Part shown: positions 36,401-45,583 of the stretch, piece by piece
How the letters are laid out: every line of letters starts with the position of its first letter
How positions within the stretch are numbered: position 1 is the first letter of the stretch
DNA from: Cliona cf. orientalis
Taxonomy: Eukaryota > Porifera > Demospongiae > Clionaida > Clionaidae
Assembly: GCA_963930775.1 (NCBI GenBank)
Contig: OZ005689.1
Coordinates: 16,026,760-16,090,759, forward strand
Direction of reading: 5' to 3'
DNA: 64,000 bases
The notes under the pieces: generated by a model
Seen by the model: the letters and a program-made list of their open reading frames with translations, nothing else
Told to the model about the DNA's origin: nothing
The model's database searches: none
Made by a program: the position numbers and the translations under genes

Positions 36401-39400
36401 TTACAGTTCTGGGGTTACTAGTATTTAAATGATAGGTTTAGACCATGGGCGATATAAAGGATTTCAAAATCTATCCAAGATAACTTTGGTCGCTGATACT
36501 TAACCCTTATCTACTTTTATACACTATTAAAAATAGTGTGTTGTGGTAACACACTTTTGGTGTTGCAGTACACCAATTTTAATGGTAGGTATGGCAAACT
36601 GTATACTGTTATACAGAATAGTGGGGTATACTGACGTGGATTTGAATGTTTTGTAGTCTAGAGATACCATCTGGACATTCCGTTATATCATTATGCTTAT
36701 GTATGTCTATATGTGATATATCATACACATATGCAATGTAGTCCACTGACCTAACAGCATGTGGCTGCATGCATGTGCCTGTGATGCAACCGGAGAGCGT
36801 AGTTTAAGATTTTTCTTTACAAACATATTCTTGATTTGAATTGAAAAGAGTAGATAATATACAGAGCTAAAATGCTAGTATCGTGTTTATGCTAATAGAA
36901 CGCATGATCCAATTACCGCAAGAAAATTCAATACCAGGAATTGTTTGTATTCTATTAGAACAGAAGCGACTGTCTGTAATTATTTTCTATGAATCCAATT
37001 AGAGCAATAGTGCTAAGGTGAGGCTATTGTGTGTGCTCAGACCGCTTGCTGCACGATTAAACCACACCTGCTTAGTAATGAACCGTTCTATATATCTCGC
37101 TCTGTCTCTCGGACTCATTGCTAGCTATAGTTAACCAAATCGCAAGTGTCGTTCGTCACTCATGAGGGTACTGAACTACACTCGGGACTGACCTTAGTTG
37201 GAACTGCACTAAATCCAGCAGCCAGGGCCTCAGGCTGCGATCAGCACGATTCACTCAGTGTACTTAAGGCCAGGTTCTGAACGCTTAGCGCGCACCCGAC
37301 TAACGGCCTCTTATCGCGTATATCGCTCATGGACCCATGGTTGCGGTCAATTAGAGCTTATACTGTGACATCATATCGTATCGAGCACGTACAAGCCACG
37401 GCGTTGGGGCCGCATAGCTACAGATTGGAGCTCAATATCTTGAGCAAAGCCATCCATGGTTGTTCTACCAAACATTTCGCAGGTCTGACAGGAAGAAGGT
37501 AATCGTTGGGATGGATTTCGAGGATCTGTTGGAGGGATTACGAATAAGTTTGTTCGTTTTGAACTTACATGCGGAAGATTAGGCCGTCAGGACTCCAAAA
37601 CAGTGTTTACGTGGAATAAAATTTGACCAGAACACTATTTTTACAATTCCTCCGATGAAAGTTTAGATCACTATCTTAGGCTTCTTACTTCAAAGTTAAG
37701 GTCAGCTGAAAGTTGCTGCTTTAAGGCTGGAACTCGCGATTTACCAATCTAGAGGGCGTGGCTAAGCGTCGTGCATAGCGCTTAATTAGTTAATTGGTTG
37801 CGGTTGATTAATTATTAATATTCAAGTATTTGAGTTAGTCTTTCATTTAAACACCATGATGAGGCCTCTATCCTTCTATTTAGAGGCAGCACCAGCCTTT
37901 GAAGTATGCCTATTTCAGCTGTAGTTTCCAGTTGGTACCTGGCCTTAAGTACACTGAGCAGTGGCATCGCTAACCATGTGGCGCGGCTGTCAGAAGGCCT
38001 ATTTGTTTTGCTTGCATTCTATTAGCATAAACACGGTATATAATAAAATAATTTAATTACAAACGAAAAAACTACGGACAAAAATCAGACTACATTGAAA
38101 TAGAACACAAAAGTGAGGCTAACTAAAGAGAGGCTCTGAGGCCCTCCTTACAACTATAAAGCCTGCTACATAAATTTGAACATAAATCATTAAATATTTA
38201 GTCCCATATACACAAAACATTAATCTTCCCAGCCATCTGTCCTATTACATAACTGAAACGTAATATTGCACAACCCAACTAAATAATAACAGTATACTAT
38301 ACTACACTACAAAGTCTATCATTGTTTACCACAGTGCATCAAGGTGATATTGCAGGTATACGCAATGTATTTTTCTTCAAAAGATTTACTAATTAAGTAT
38401 AATTATTTCCCTCAAGTTAACCCAATTACATTCTTAGTAGACAAAGCACCCCCCCCCCCCAAACGGGTCATACATGTACAAGATTAGTGCCGTGAACGAT
38501 GGTTCACCCCTCGATAGTTACCCATGCACATGCACATAGTGTATAGTAATCAGTCATGTCGTCATCATTGTCGTCGTTGGTACGATCATATTATAATATC
38601 AAGGTCTAGGCACCTGAGGAACTTGTAAGCACTATGAATCAGTTGAATTTGGTGAAAAACTTTACATCAAGGGACACGATCCACACACATCACAAATAGT
38701 GCCTTTTTGTTGGCCACCTTATAGCCATGCAACCTATCGACAGTGCCCACACTATACATAATGCACAATGCACCATGCATAATGCATACGGCCATGTGCT
38801 TTCTGCTCATGCACACAACCATAGATTATATATTCCCCTCCCCGGGATTAGAAATGGGGGTCGTTAACGCCGTTTAGCGTGGGCACATATATAAATAGGA
38901 CAAGCTCATATACAAACATGCACACACACACCTATACACTGACACACCAGAACGTACTGGAAAAGGACCTTAGAGACGAACCTTATCTGAGAATGGAACA
39001 TGAAGCTACTATACTACGACCGCCTGATGACTCCAGTGGACTAGAACTACACCAGGCTTCACGCAGGGGAGAAACAGACACTGTAAAACAGTTAGTAGAA
39101 ACTGAAAATGTCAATCCTTTACTAAAGGACAAAAGTGGAGACACTGCCCTACACTGGGCTGCAATGGGAGGTGGTCTGAGCATGATGAAGTTCTTCATAG
39201 AAGAAAAGAGTCTTTCTCCAGCATGTCAGGGACAATATGGATATACACCTCTTCATATATCAGCAAAGTTCAAACATCTTGAACTGGTCCAATATCACGT
39301 TGATGAACAACAGGTGGACCCAATGTCTAAGGATGAACACTGGGGCTACACACCTCTTCATACATCTTGCATAGGTGGTGATGTGGATGTAATAAAATAT

Positions 39401-40261
39401 CTCATCAACAAAATGCAAAACTACTTATCACTTGAAGATGTGCTTAATGAGAGAAGTAAAAATGGACACACTCCATTTCATGAAGCAGCATTCCATGGAC
39501 ACTTACCAGTCATCAAATTCTTCATCTCTGAGCTAAACTTTGACCCCAACACTCCTGGATTCAAGGATAGGCCTGCTCTACACTATGCTGCACAAGAAGG
39601 TCACTTAGAAGTTGTTAGCTACCTTATTGAAGAAGCCAAGTGTGATCCATCATGTTGTCCAGGTGAGGACAAGGAGACACCACTACATCTCGCAGCACAT
39701 TACGGACATCTCAATGTAGTGAGATATCTAACTCTGAAGCATGACAGCAATCCACTCAGCAGGAACTCTCATGGCAACACTCCTCTCCACAATGCTGCAC
39801 TCAATGGTCATTTTAAACTTGTAGTCTTCTTCATCTCTGAGTTGAACTGTGACCCTACTACTCCAGGTTGGCGGGATGTGAGTCTTCTTCACTGTGCATG
39901 TCAAGGAGGCAGCATAGACATCGTGAAGTACCTCATCGAACAAATGAACTGTAACGCATCACAAGTGGACGAGCCAAAAGTAACACCACTTCATATGGCC
40001 GCCGCACATGGACACCTACACATAGTTAAGTATCTAATTGAAGATAAATTCTGTAACCCACTCTGCCGCAGCAAAGCTCGAGAAACACCTCTTCATGCTG
40101 CTGCACGGGAGGGCCACCTTGAAGTGGTTCAACACTACATCCAGACCATCCAATGCTCACCAAACATCAGAGGATGGCGTAACATGACACCACTGGAGCA
40201 AGCACGTATCAACGGTCATAGCCATGTGGTTAGCTATTTGGAGTCATTGTCAACAAAGTAA
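25394..40261 (+). CDS. 2A-leader / Death-domain / ankyrin-repeat protein (8-exon model)
   Basis: Exon model: 25394-25432, 25502-26192, 28378-28686, 32294-32356, 34209-34993, 35060-35186, 35411-35541, 38951-40261. All splice sites are GT-AG, phases agree at every join, and the total is 3456 bases (1151 residues). Order: a short Met-rich start; a leader with a membrane segment (VIGALFIFLFILYRIF); a hydrophobic run and the 2A motif DVELNPGP at residues 234-241; a Death domain; a basic linker; an unnamed helical domain of about 260 residues; acidic then Thr/Ser-rich linkers; about twelve ankyrin repeats. If the 2A works, translation yields a leader peptide ending NPG and a Death/ankyrin protein starting with Pro. 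Such an adaptor would act in Death-domain signalling (inference). Weakest links are the first exon and the 3.4-kb last intron. Confidence 0.65.
25502..26192 (+). CDS. Exon 2 of the Death/ankyrin gene: leader with membrane segment and 2A
   Basis: Acceptor TATGTTCAG, donor GGTGAGTG in phase 1. The frame is open throughout. The first part is acidic with paired Cys (TPNWWDADDFDCLREVC, KDCDLDILQAA, NLGHCGDKF). A single hydrophobic helix follows at about nt 25820-25870, with a basic flank (SKRQPR). Next come a CxxC-like pair (CRMCPSC), a Ser/Thr stretch, a hydrophobic run (SYLLVVIRQLLLLSG) and the 2A. I do not recognise the leader. Its own ATG at 25511 is the fallback start if the small upstream exon is wrong. 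Confidence 0.7.
26162..26185 (+). other. 2A-like translational recoding motif (DVELNPGP)
   Basis: GAT GTA GAG CTG AAC CCT GGA CCT encodes exactly the D-[VI]-E-x-N-P-G-P consensus. It is preceded by the Leu-rich run and Ser-Gly usual for active 2As. In this family the ribosome skips the Gly-Pro bond. The exon ends three codons later at a GT donor. 2A-like leaders are known on immune-receptor genes of sponges and sea urchins and also on some LINE ORFs, so the motif alone does not prove a host gene. Confidence 0.85.
26408..26622. mobile_element. 215-bp MITE in intron 2
   Basis: CATATTTCTTCTAAAAATTC at the left pairs with GAATTTTTAGAAGATATAC at the right (about 20 bp, two mismatches), and CCGAAT words recur inside. 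TA-rich edges suggest a Tc1/mariner-type insertion. Confidence 0.7.
26946..27397. repeat. 60-bp minisatellite, about 7.5 units
   Basis: The unit is GTTCACA.TGTTCACA...AGTATTATAATTTTTGTGAAGGATGGATGCCACTG. Two variants alternate (CATATATTAGAAGT and CACATTATAAGT), giving a 120-bp higher-order period. It lies in intron 2, before the Death-domain exon. Confidence 0.9.
28378..28686 (+). CDS. Exon 3 of the Death/ankyrin gene: Death domain
   Basis: Acceptor CCATGCAG, phase 1 at both ends. The 102 codons start LDLRSITNEFG, then WFQIGVQLGI..SKLRQIES, FSEMISFWL and TWMSLVQVLES. The six-helix pattern, the WFQIG...LGI signature and the Trp in the fifth helix are those of Death domains. It would give homotypic contacts with other Death-fold proteins. 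The donor is GTATTACC because a MITE sits four bases into the intron. Confidence 0.82.
28691..29139. mobile_element. CCGTATTC-type MITE, copy 1, beside a splice donor
   Basis: TA then CCGTATTCTTCCGAAAATAA at the left; TTATTTTCGGGAGGATACGG then TA at the right (28691 and 29138). Terminal inverted repeats of about 24 bp including AATAAGC/GCTTATT. Its interior is shared with 29301-29901 (CAGAGGAAAGCAAGAGCATC, TGCCATCATAACAGAATGA). No transposase. Confidence 0.8.
29301..29901. mobile_element. CCGTATCC-type MITE, copy 2
   Basis: Ends CCGTATCCTCCTGAAAATAA and TTATTTTCAGGAGGATATGG. The interior is collinear with copy 1 over more than 300 bp, plus an extra G/C-rich block near 29320-29430 that repeats the AATAAGCCCCC end motif, perhaps from a second insertion. 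Confidence 0.75.
30012..31850 (-). mobile_element. Penelope-like retroelement remnant with inverted flanks
   Basis: Left and right flanks are inverted copies: TTCGGTAAAATTTGCCGACG near 30032 mirrors CGTCGGCAAGTTTTACCGAA near 31822. 31145-31245 mirrors about 31700-31800. Between them on the minus strand (31620-31320) is a GIY-YIG endonuclease domain: a YQIPYQCGKVYVGE-like block split by frameshifts, then HLETQFKEHRDACNKS and IAEHQWDQQHQ. The GIY-YIG domain with such flanks is the hallmark of Penelope-like elements. The RT is missing. A later DNA element (30103-31138) split its left arm. Confidence 0.7.
30103..31138. mobile_element. 1-kb inverted-repeat element with hairpin ends and 10-bp TSD
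   Basis: Target duplication AGGTGCGAAA at 30093-30102 and 31139-31148. Each end reads AGCCT..TACCCAGGCCCTTT into a short hairpin (CCAGGCCCTTT, GAGGAGGAGGAG loop, AAAGGGCCTGG). A 9-10 bp duplication points to a Mutator-like or similar superfamily. No transposase found; the ORFs inside are short. Confidence 0.7.
32294..32356 (+). CDS. Exon 4 of the Death/ankyrin gene: short linker
   Basis: 63 bases between acceptor TATTGCAG and donor GGTAATA, phase 1 at both ends, encoding a charged linker (HELQPQPRKMKVGDKTEHFE). It is supported mainly by splice sites and phase agreement with the exons on either side. Confidence 0.5.
32357..34208. other. Intron 4; nothing besides the MITE
   Basis: AT-rich intron with the MITE at 33438-33859 and a small stem (GAGCGGC-GTAGT-GCCGCTC) near 34045. 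No other gene or element recognised. Confidence 0.5.
33438..33859. mobile_element. CCGTAGAATCCC-type MITE with a poly-C tract
   Basis: The left end CCGTAGAATCCCACGATTAC mirrors GTAATTGCGGGATTCTACGG at the right. The interior has the same GGGGGCTTAT words as copies 1 and 2, so it is a related subfamily. A run of more than 25 C near 33463-33493 may be of uncertain length. Confidence 0.75.
34209..34993 (+). CDS. Exon 5 of the Death/ankyrin gene: unnamed helical domain
   Basis: Acceptor TTTGTACAG; donor AAG|GTAGCT in phase 0. 261 codons. A helical region begins ISKEEKEKLHQRLYAE, with a central block FPQLRTAERIEEAMGIVGDYC, then SFFNFRIMEMIIDKLGT and YARRHVYECP. The RTAExIEEA...DYCSFFNF...LGTxEDKxNLxxYK pattern recurs in sponge and cnidarian signalling proteins as I remember them, but I know no named family. 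It lies between the Death domain and the ankyrin repeats. Confidence 0.75.
35060..35186 (+). CDS. Exon 6 of the Death/ankyrin gene: acidic linker
   Basis: Acceptor CTTATATAG (phase 0), donor TTGGTAAATG (phase 1). It encodes a helix then an acidic run (IADLFVDDDVDSTTELVTEA). Phases match exons 5 and 7. Confidence 0.65.
35411..35541 (+). CDS. Exon 7 of the Death/ankyrin gene: Ser/Thr-rich linker
   Basis: Acceptor CTCATCAG, donor GAG|GTAAGC in phase 0. It encodes SVMNTSSITTDSGFGTLTAG and more Thr/Ser, a disordered spacer. The phase-0 end matches both ankyrin exons (38951 and 41756). Confidence 0.65.
35542..38950. other. Last intron of the Death/ankyrin gene
   Basis: Holds the MITE at 36879-38038 and a block at 36405-36530 (CTGGGGTTACTAGTATTTAAAT...) repeated at 40640-40755 before the second ankyrin exon. 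The stretch 38040-38940 shows no gene. Confidence 0.6.
36879..38038. mobile_element. 1.16-kb TA-flanked MITE in the last intron
   Basis: TA-TCGTGTTTATGCTAATAGAA at the left mirrors TTCTATTAGCATAAACACGG-TA at the right. A second pair, CTCAGTGTACTTAAGGCCAG (37252) and its reverse complement near 37940, lies inside and suggests a nested element. No transposase. Confidence 0.7.
38951..40261 (+). CDS. Exon 8 of the Death/ankyrin gene: about 12 ankyrin repeats
   Basis: Acceptor ACACACCAG in phase 0, open to TAA at 40259-40261 (436 residues). About twelve repeats of roughly 33-38 residues follow, each with the TPLHxAAxxGHLxVVxYLI pattern (DTALHWAAMGG, YTPLHISAKFKH, HTPFHEAAFHGH, ETPLHLAAHYGH, VTPLHMAAAHGH, ETPLHAAAREGH). 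There is no membrane segment, so a cytosolic protein-binding array is expected. A duplicated exon lies 1.5 kb downstream. Joining to exon 7 is by phase only; it could instead be a separate gene with an in-frame start at 38879. Confidence 0.85.
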   Translation, partial: NVLEKDLRDEPYLRMEHEATILRPPDDSSGLELHQASRRGETDTVKQLVETENVNPLLKDKSGDTALHWAAMGGGLSMMKFFIEEKSLSPACQGQYGYTPLHISAKFKHLELVQYHVDEQQVDPMSKDEHWGYTPLHTSCIGGDVDVIKYLINKMQNYLSLEDVLNERSKNGHTPFHEAAFHGHLPVIKFFISELNFDPNTPGFKDRPALHYAAQEGHLEVVSYLIEEAKCDPSCCPGEDKETPLHLAAHYGHLNVVRYLTLKHDSNPLSRNSHGNTPLHNAALNGHFKLVVFFISELNCDPTTPGWRDVSLLHCACQGGSIDIVKYLIEQMNCNASQVDEPKVTPLHMAAAHGHLHIVKYLIEDKFCNPLCRSKARETPLHAAAREGHLEVVQHYIQTIQCSPNIRGWRNMTPLEQARINGHSHVVSYLESLSTK

Positions 40262-40895
40262 TTGTTATGGTTGTTGAGTTCGCCCCGTGTTATTATTCAT
40301 CCATCACTGATTAATTTTTTGCTTCACATAGTTTGTAATATTAACTTTTGTATCAATTTTTATGGTTGACTATTTTCATAGTCGCTCAGCTTATTTTGTG
40401 TGAACCTGTATCACTTGTATTATGTGATTGTGCTGTGACATTGTCTCCATGCGTAATTATGATAGTTTCAATTGACTTGTGTGAATTTCTCTGGAGCTAT
40501 AATAATATTATAACATGTTCTGGCCGGCTTGCATGCTAAGAGCGTGCACCTGAATGAACTTTGTACTACGATGGGATGAGCGTAGCAGAAGTCACTTCCA
40601 CCTCCTGGCCCGCCCCTAGCTTATGATAACGGTCGGACAAGCTCTGGGGTTACTAGTATTTAAATAATAAAGTTAGACCATGAGCGATAATAAAGGATTT
40701 CCAACTCTAAGCAAGATAACTTCTGGTCGCTGATACTGAACCCTCATCTATTCTTGTCTCCAAACCCCAGAACAGTTTAGCAGTCCATTGGCTTAGCCTT
40801 GTAGAGTATAGAATTATAGTTCCTTTTATGAGATGTCAAAGCTGATTCTAACCAAGACTAGCCAACACCTGGTTTATTTAATAATATTATGCGTA
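40262..40895. other. 3' flank of the ankyrin exon
   Basis: 40265-40550 aligns with the flank after the second ankyrin exon (43079-43540). 40640-40755 repeats the intron block of 36405-36530. No other gene. Confidence 0.6.
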
Positions 40896-41534
40896 ATCGA
40901 GCCGCCGTAGGCGGCGAGAGGGCATGTAACGTACGTAGACGGCGAAATCCTACATGTTACTAAAAATAGATTTATTGGACTAGCTATGAAATTTTGTTTG
41001 ATGGCTTATCAGCCCGTTCTTTTCGAGATTTGACAAAGAAGAGAGGCTATCATGGTCCTTTCAGGTGGTTCTCAACGCTGCCAAGTGTCAGAAACAAAAT
41101 CGAGCTGAGTCTGAGCCTCCAGCAGTGTAAAGCTCCCGTTCACTTTACCGCCCAACGACAGAGACAGAAGCGATGGGGTAAGCTTCTGGTTTTGTTGTAT
41201 TGAAGACTAGCTTAGAATGAAGGCCTTCGACGTCTCATGACCCCAGCTTAGTCTGATAGAGCGTTTTGTCAGCTCAGAGCTGTTTTTCACCGCCACCGTC
41301 TCTGATCAACTCGAGTATAGCTTCATTTTCACTTGTCTCGACGATTGGTGTTGCCTTCTGGATCTTCGGTGCTGCCAACAAAGGCTTAGCGTGGAAGTAG
41401 GTCGCTGTAAAACCAGGTACAAACGTTGCCCATGCTAGTTTGTTCATTGAACGTTTTGCTATTTTTAGTAACAATTAGGATTTCGCCGTCTACGCGCGGG
41501 TTACATGCCCTCTCGCCGCCTACGGCGGCTCGAT
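40896..41534. mobile_element. 0.64-kb MITE with inverted repeats of about 75 bp
   Basis: The left arm (ATCGAGCCGCCGTAGGCGGC, GAGAGGGCATGTAAC, GTAGACGGCGAAATCCTA) is reversed at 41464-41534 with few mismatches. The tips are palindromic themselves (GCCGCC-GTA-GGCGGC). TA lies at each edge. Inserted upstream of the second ankyrin exon only, so it post-dates the duplication. Confidence 0.8.
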
Positions 41535-41755
41535 AAGCCCTTGGCGTAACCATACACACACAGGACAGGCTCCTATGCACACCACATGGGTCTTCATCGA
41601 TCTGTTGTTTATATGACGTTACCTAGGCTGCGATCAAAGTTAATTGATTATTATCCACTAATCTAAACCATGTATATAGTAATGAATCTATGTGTTATAG
41701 GATGGGCTATGCACACATTCACACACATGTACACACCAATACACTCACATACCAG

Positions 41756-43075
41756 AACATACTGGAAAGGGACCTTAGAGACGAGCCTTATCTGAGAATG
41801 GAACGTGAAGCTGCTAAACTACGACTGCCTAATGAATCCAGTGGACTGGAACTACACCGGGCTTCACTCAGGGGAGAAATAGACACTGTAAAACTGTTAG
41901 TAGAAACTGATAACGTCAATCCTTTACTAAAGGACGAGCGTGGAGACACTGCCCTACACTGGGCTGCAATGGGAGGTGGTCTGAGTGTGATAAAGTTCTT
42001 TATAGAAGAAAAAGGTCTTTCTCCAGCATGTCAGAAGAAGTATGGACAGACAGCTCTTCATACAGCAGCGAAGTTCAAACATCTTGAACTGGTCAAATAT
42101 CTGGTTGGTGAGCAACACATGGACCCACTCTGTAAGGATAAAGACTGGGGCCATACATCTCTTCATACATCTTGCGTGGGTGGTGATATGGATGTAATAA
42201 AATTTCTCATCAACGAAATGCAAAACTACATGTCACTTGAAGACGTGCTTAATGAGAAAAGTAAAGATGGAAGCACTCCATTTCACTTAGCAGCACTCAA
42301 TGGACTCTTACCAGTCATCAAATTCTTCATCTCTGAGCTAAATTTTGACCCCAACACACCTGGATTCAAGGCCCGGGTAGGCCTGGCCTACACGATGCTG
42401 CACAAGAAGGTCACTTAGAAATTGTGAGCTACCTTATTGAAGAAGCCAAGTGTGATCCATCATGTTGTCCAGGTGAGGACATGCAAGGTGACACCACTAC
42501 ATCTCGCAGCACAGTATGGACGTCTAGATGTAGTGAGATATCTAACTCTGAAGCATCACAGCAATCCACTCAGCAGGAACTCTCGTGGCAGCACTCCTCT
42601 CCACAATGCTGCACTCTATGGTCACTTTAAAGTAGTGGCCTTTTTCATCTCTGAGTTGAACTGTGACCCCAACGCTCCAGGTTGGCAGGGTAGGAGACCT
42701 CTTCACAGTGCATGTCAAGGAGGTAGAATCGGCATTGTGAAGTACCTCATCGAACAAATGAACTGCAGTGCATCACAAGTGGACAAGCGACAAGTAACAC
42801 CACTTCATATGGCCGCCTTGAGTGGACACCTACACGTAGTGAAGTATCTAATTGAAGATAAACTCTGTAATCCACTCTGCCGTGCCAGTAATCAAGACAC
42901 ACCTCTTCATGATGCCGCATATAAGGGCCACCTTGAAGTGGTTCAGTACTACATCCAGACCATCCAATGCTCACCGAACATCAGAGGATGGCGTAACATG
43001 ACACCACTGGAGGACACGCGTAGCAATGGTCATAGCAATGTGGTCAGCTACTTGGAGTCATTATCAACAAAGTGA
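41756..43075 (+). pseudogene. Duplicated terminal ankyrin exon with two compensating indels
   Basis: Same acceptor (ACATACCAG) and phase as 38951, same start (NILERDLRDEPYLRME) and same end (SYLESLSTK, stop at 43073-43075). Net insertions of 5 bases near 42371-42385 and 4 bases near 42489 leave about 115 bases out of frame, with TAG at 42416-42418; the frame before and after is the same. Either it is dead, or the damaged part is removed as an intron from 42377 (GTAGGC) to 42487 (CAAG), 111 bases with phase 0 at both ends. It could then serve as an alternative last exon with one repeat fewer. Confidence 0.7.
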
Positions 43076-44524
43076 TTATTGTGGTTGTTGAGTTGTGTTC
43101 TCATTATTCATCTATCACAGATTAAATTTTGTAATTTTTTTGGTCGACATAGTTTAATTGTGACACTGTGTAGCTATGTTTTATGGATGATCAATAAGTC
43201 ACTTATTTTGTGTGAACTTGTATCACTCATATTATTGTGTGACCATGCCGTGACATTGTCTTCATGCATAATATTGATTATTTGAATCAATCCAAAGATT
43301 TGTATGAATTTCTTGATGAAAAGCTAGCTACTTGCATGTTCTGAACAAAATTAATCTCGAGCAGGATATGATTTGGCCGGCTTGCATTCCATATCCCATT
43401 TTGCACATCAATTCATGCCACGCTAAGAGGCGCGCACATGCACCTAACTGAACTTTGTACCACGCTGGGTTGATCGAATCATAGATAGTAGAGTGGTAAA
43501 CGTTCTGCTCATGTATTATAGCAGAAGTCACACCCATCTCTCTGCCCCTAGGTAGCTGTAGCTGACCTGAGAGAATGTCTCTGATTTGAGCAGTTTATCA
43601 GAGAACTGGAAGCTCACAGCTGCTATATAGTAGGTACAGCTGCGCATGCATGGCCACCAACTTAAGCTAAGCTGTCCTCATGGAATATTATACATGTATC
43701 ACATGCAGGTGGGTTGTGTTGTCACTGTTTTGAAAATCTTCATTCAATGAGCAGTTTGAGCTTGTCAGCAAGCATCAGGAAAAGATCAAACAACTCTTCC
43801 TCAAGGAAGGGTGACTCGGCTGATAGATACTCAGCTGTTGCTCGTCTTGTATGATTTTGTACTCTAAACAAGAAACTGGCATAGTCTGAGGCCACCCCTA
43901 GCTTGTGATATTAGCTATAAGGTCAGTGAGGAGGTGCCTGGACAAGGTAGCTGAGAACATGGCAAACGAAGTAACATCGTTCTCAGTTGCTATCTGCATG
44001 AATAAAATGTAGAATCTGATTCTTTGCGGACAACTTAACTGTTCGGTACAACTTATCGACATTTGGACTAGATGCTCTAGTCATCCTCAGGGCATCTAGT
44101 CGAAACGTCGGCATATTTCTCTTTCAGTGTAGTATGCTTGTCTAGTGGAAGACACTGGTGGTGTATACTTTGTACCTGCATTCTCTGGTCTCCTAGCACC
44201 ACACTAGCAGTCAGACGCCAGGTGGTGAGATATAATCATAATGATTGAGAGAGAGAGAGAGGGGGGAGACAGTTGTCTGTGATAGCTACTAGACAAAGAT
44301 CATCGAGGGAGTGTGTTTAAGCAGAGATGTACACTCCAACCCCCAGGTTGATGATAGGTTTGACTAACTTCATAACCAAAGCTCATAGGTATCTGCAGAG
44401 CAGCTTTCGAGGTAGTCTGCTTCCAATCAAGAGAGGTACAATGTAATATGTACTTACATAAACTAGTATGTCACATCAGTGAGCTCCTAAATGATCATGT
44501 TTTGCTCGTGGGCCAAAGCACATA
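43076..44524. other. Intergenic with a Penelope-end fragment
   Basis: 43076-43540 is the duplicated 3' flank. 44019-44130 repeats the Penelope-type end (ACTTAACTGTTCGGTA, CTAGTCATCCTCAGG, CGAAACGTCGGCA). A short GA repeat lies near 44246-44262. Nothing else recognised. Confidence 0.55.
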
Positions 44525-44933
44525 CATACTTACCAACCCCTCTGCTGTAGATATCTGGATTTCATACCAGATTTCTCTGGATTTTTAGGGATTTCTCGGG
44601 ATCATCAGTACTAAGCATATATTTATTATCAAAATTAATATTTTACTGAAATAGCTACCATTCGAAAAACAGTGCTATGAAGCTCTGTGTTGCTGCTGAG
44701 TACTAGGCATCATGATGGTCACATGACTGATGACATAATTTGTTTATAGTGTGCTACTCTAGTACTGAAAAGCTCACCTACAAAGTGCACAGTGTCTACT
44801 TAGCTATATATATATATGCCATAGTCCAAGATGAGGTGGATTTCTCGGGATTTTTAGTGCTGAAATCGGGAGCTCGGGATTGAAAACCAAAATTCGGGAT
44901 AATCCCGGGAAATCGGGAGGGTTGGTAAGTATG
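44525..44933. mobile_element. 409-bp hAT-like MITE with 6-bp TSD
   Basis: Ends CATACTTACCAACCC and GGGTTGGTAAGTATG, flanked by CACATA at 44519-44524 and 44934-44939. GGGATTTCTCGGGATTTTTAG-like words near both ends act as subterminal repeats. Non-autonomous. Confidence 0.8.
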
Positions 44934-45050
44934 CACATAATCGATGGCCATTTTGAGGTCATTACTGTGGATTCACATGTGCTTACTTGCCAACAATAGT
45001 TTCTTCCTCGAAAATTTCCCGCTATACAGTGTTCTCCTCCATGTATGCAG

Positions 45051-45171
45051 ATTTTGGATGCAATGAACAAGGACTCCGACCTTCCTCTCAACTCAGTTCG
45101 AGTGGACGGAGGAATGACAGAGAACAAATTAATGCTGCAGCTGCAAGCTGACATCCTTGGAATTATAATGG
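45051..45171 (+). CDS. Isolated exon of a glycerol kinase gene (likely a fragment)
   Basis: After acceptor CATGTATGCAG, the frame reads [20 protein letters not shown] followed by [18 protein letters not shown]. The RVDGGM.xNxLxxQxQADxLG block is a diagnostic C-terminal segment of glycerol kinase (FGGY family), near the ATP-binding part of domain 2. The expected continuation (PVxRP) is replaced by IMVMHEK and no clear GT donor follows. No other glycerol kinase exons were found on either side within about 5 kb. Probably a relic or captured exon and not a working gene. Confidence 0.65.
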
Positions 45172-45583
45172 TCATGCACGAAAAGATTTGTATCGTCCAT
45201 ACATACATAGTTGGGTCGTACATGTATTATTTCAGGAATGAAGTTAAGCAATATGCTGGCTCTTTGGGGTTTGGGAGGGAAATTCTAATTGTTTGGGAGT
45301 AAAAAATCATCACTGCATGTAGCTATGTATGTTTCTATACTTTAGTACTATACACTCTAGGGAGGGATATCTGCAGTCTGCTCTAGAGTCTGCTCCCTCA
45401 TCTAATGCCATACGCATGCACTATACCCCCCAGCTGCTGCATGCATTTGCAATCATCTATCTGTTCATGATCAGCGCCTGCTCCAGTGTCTATAATGTAT
45501 ATGATTTCAGCTCATTCACACACTCGTCCCCCTCCAGATAATACAAATCAAAGTCAGACTGCATGCTGAACAAAGCAAACTAC

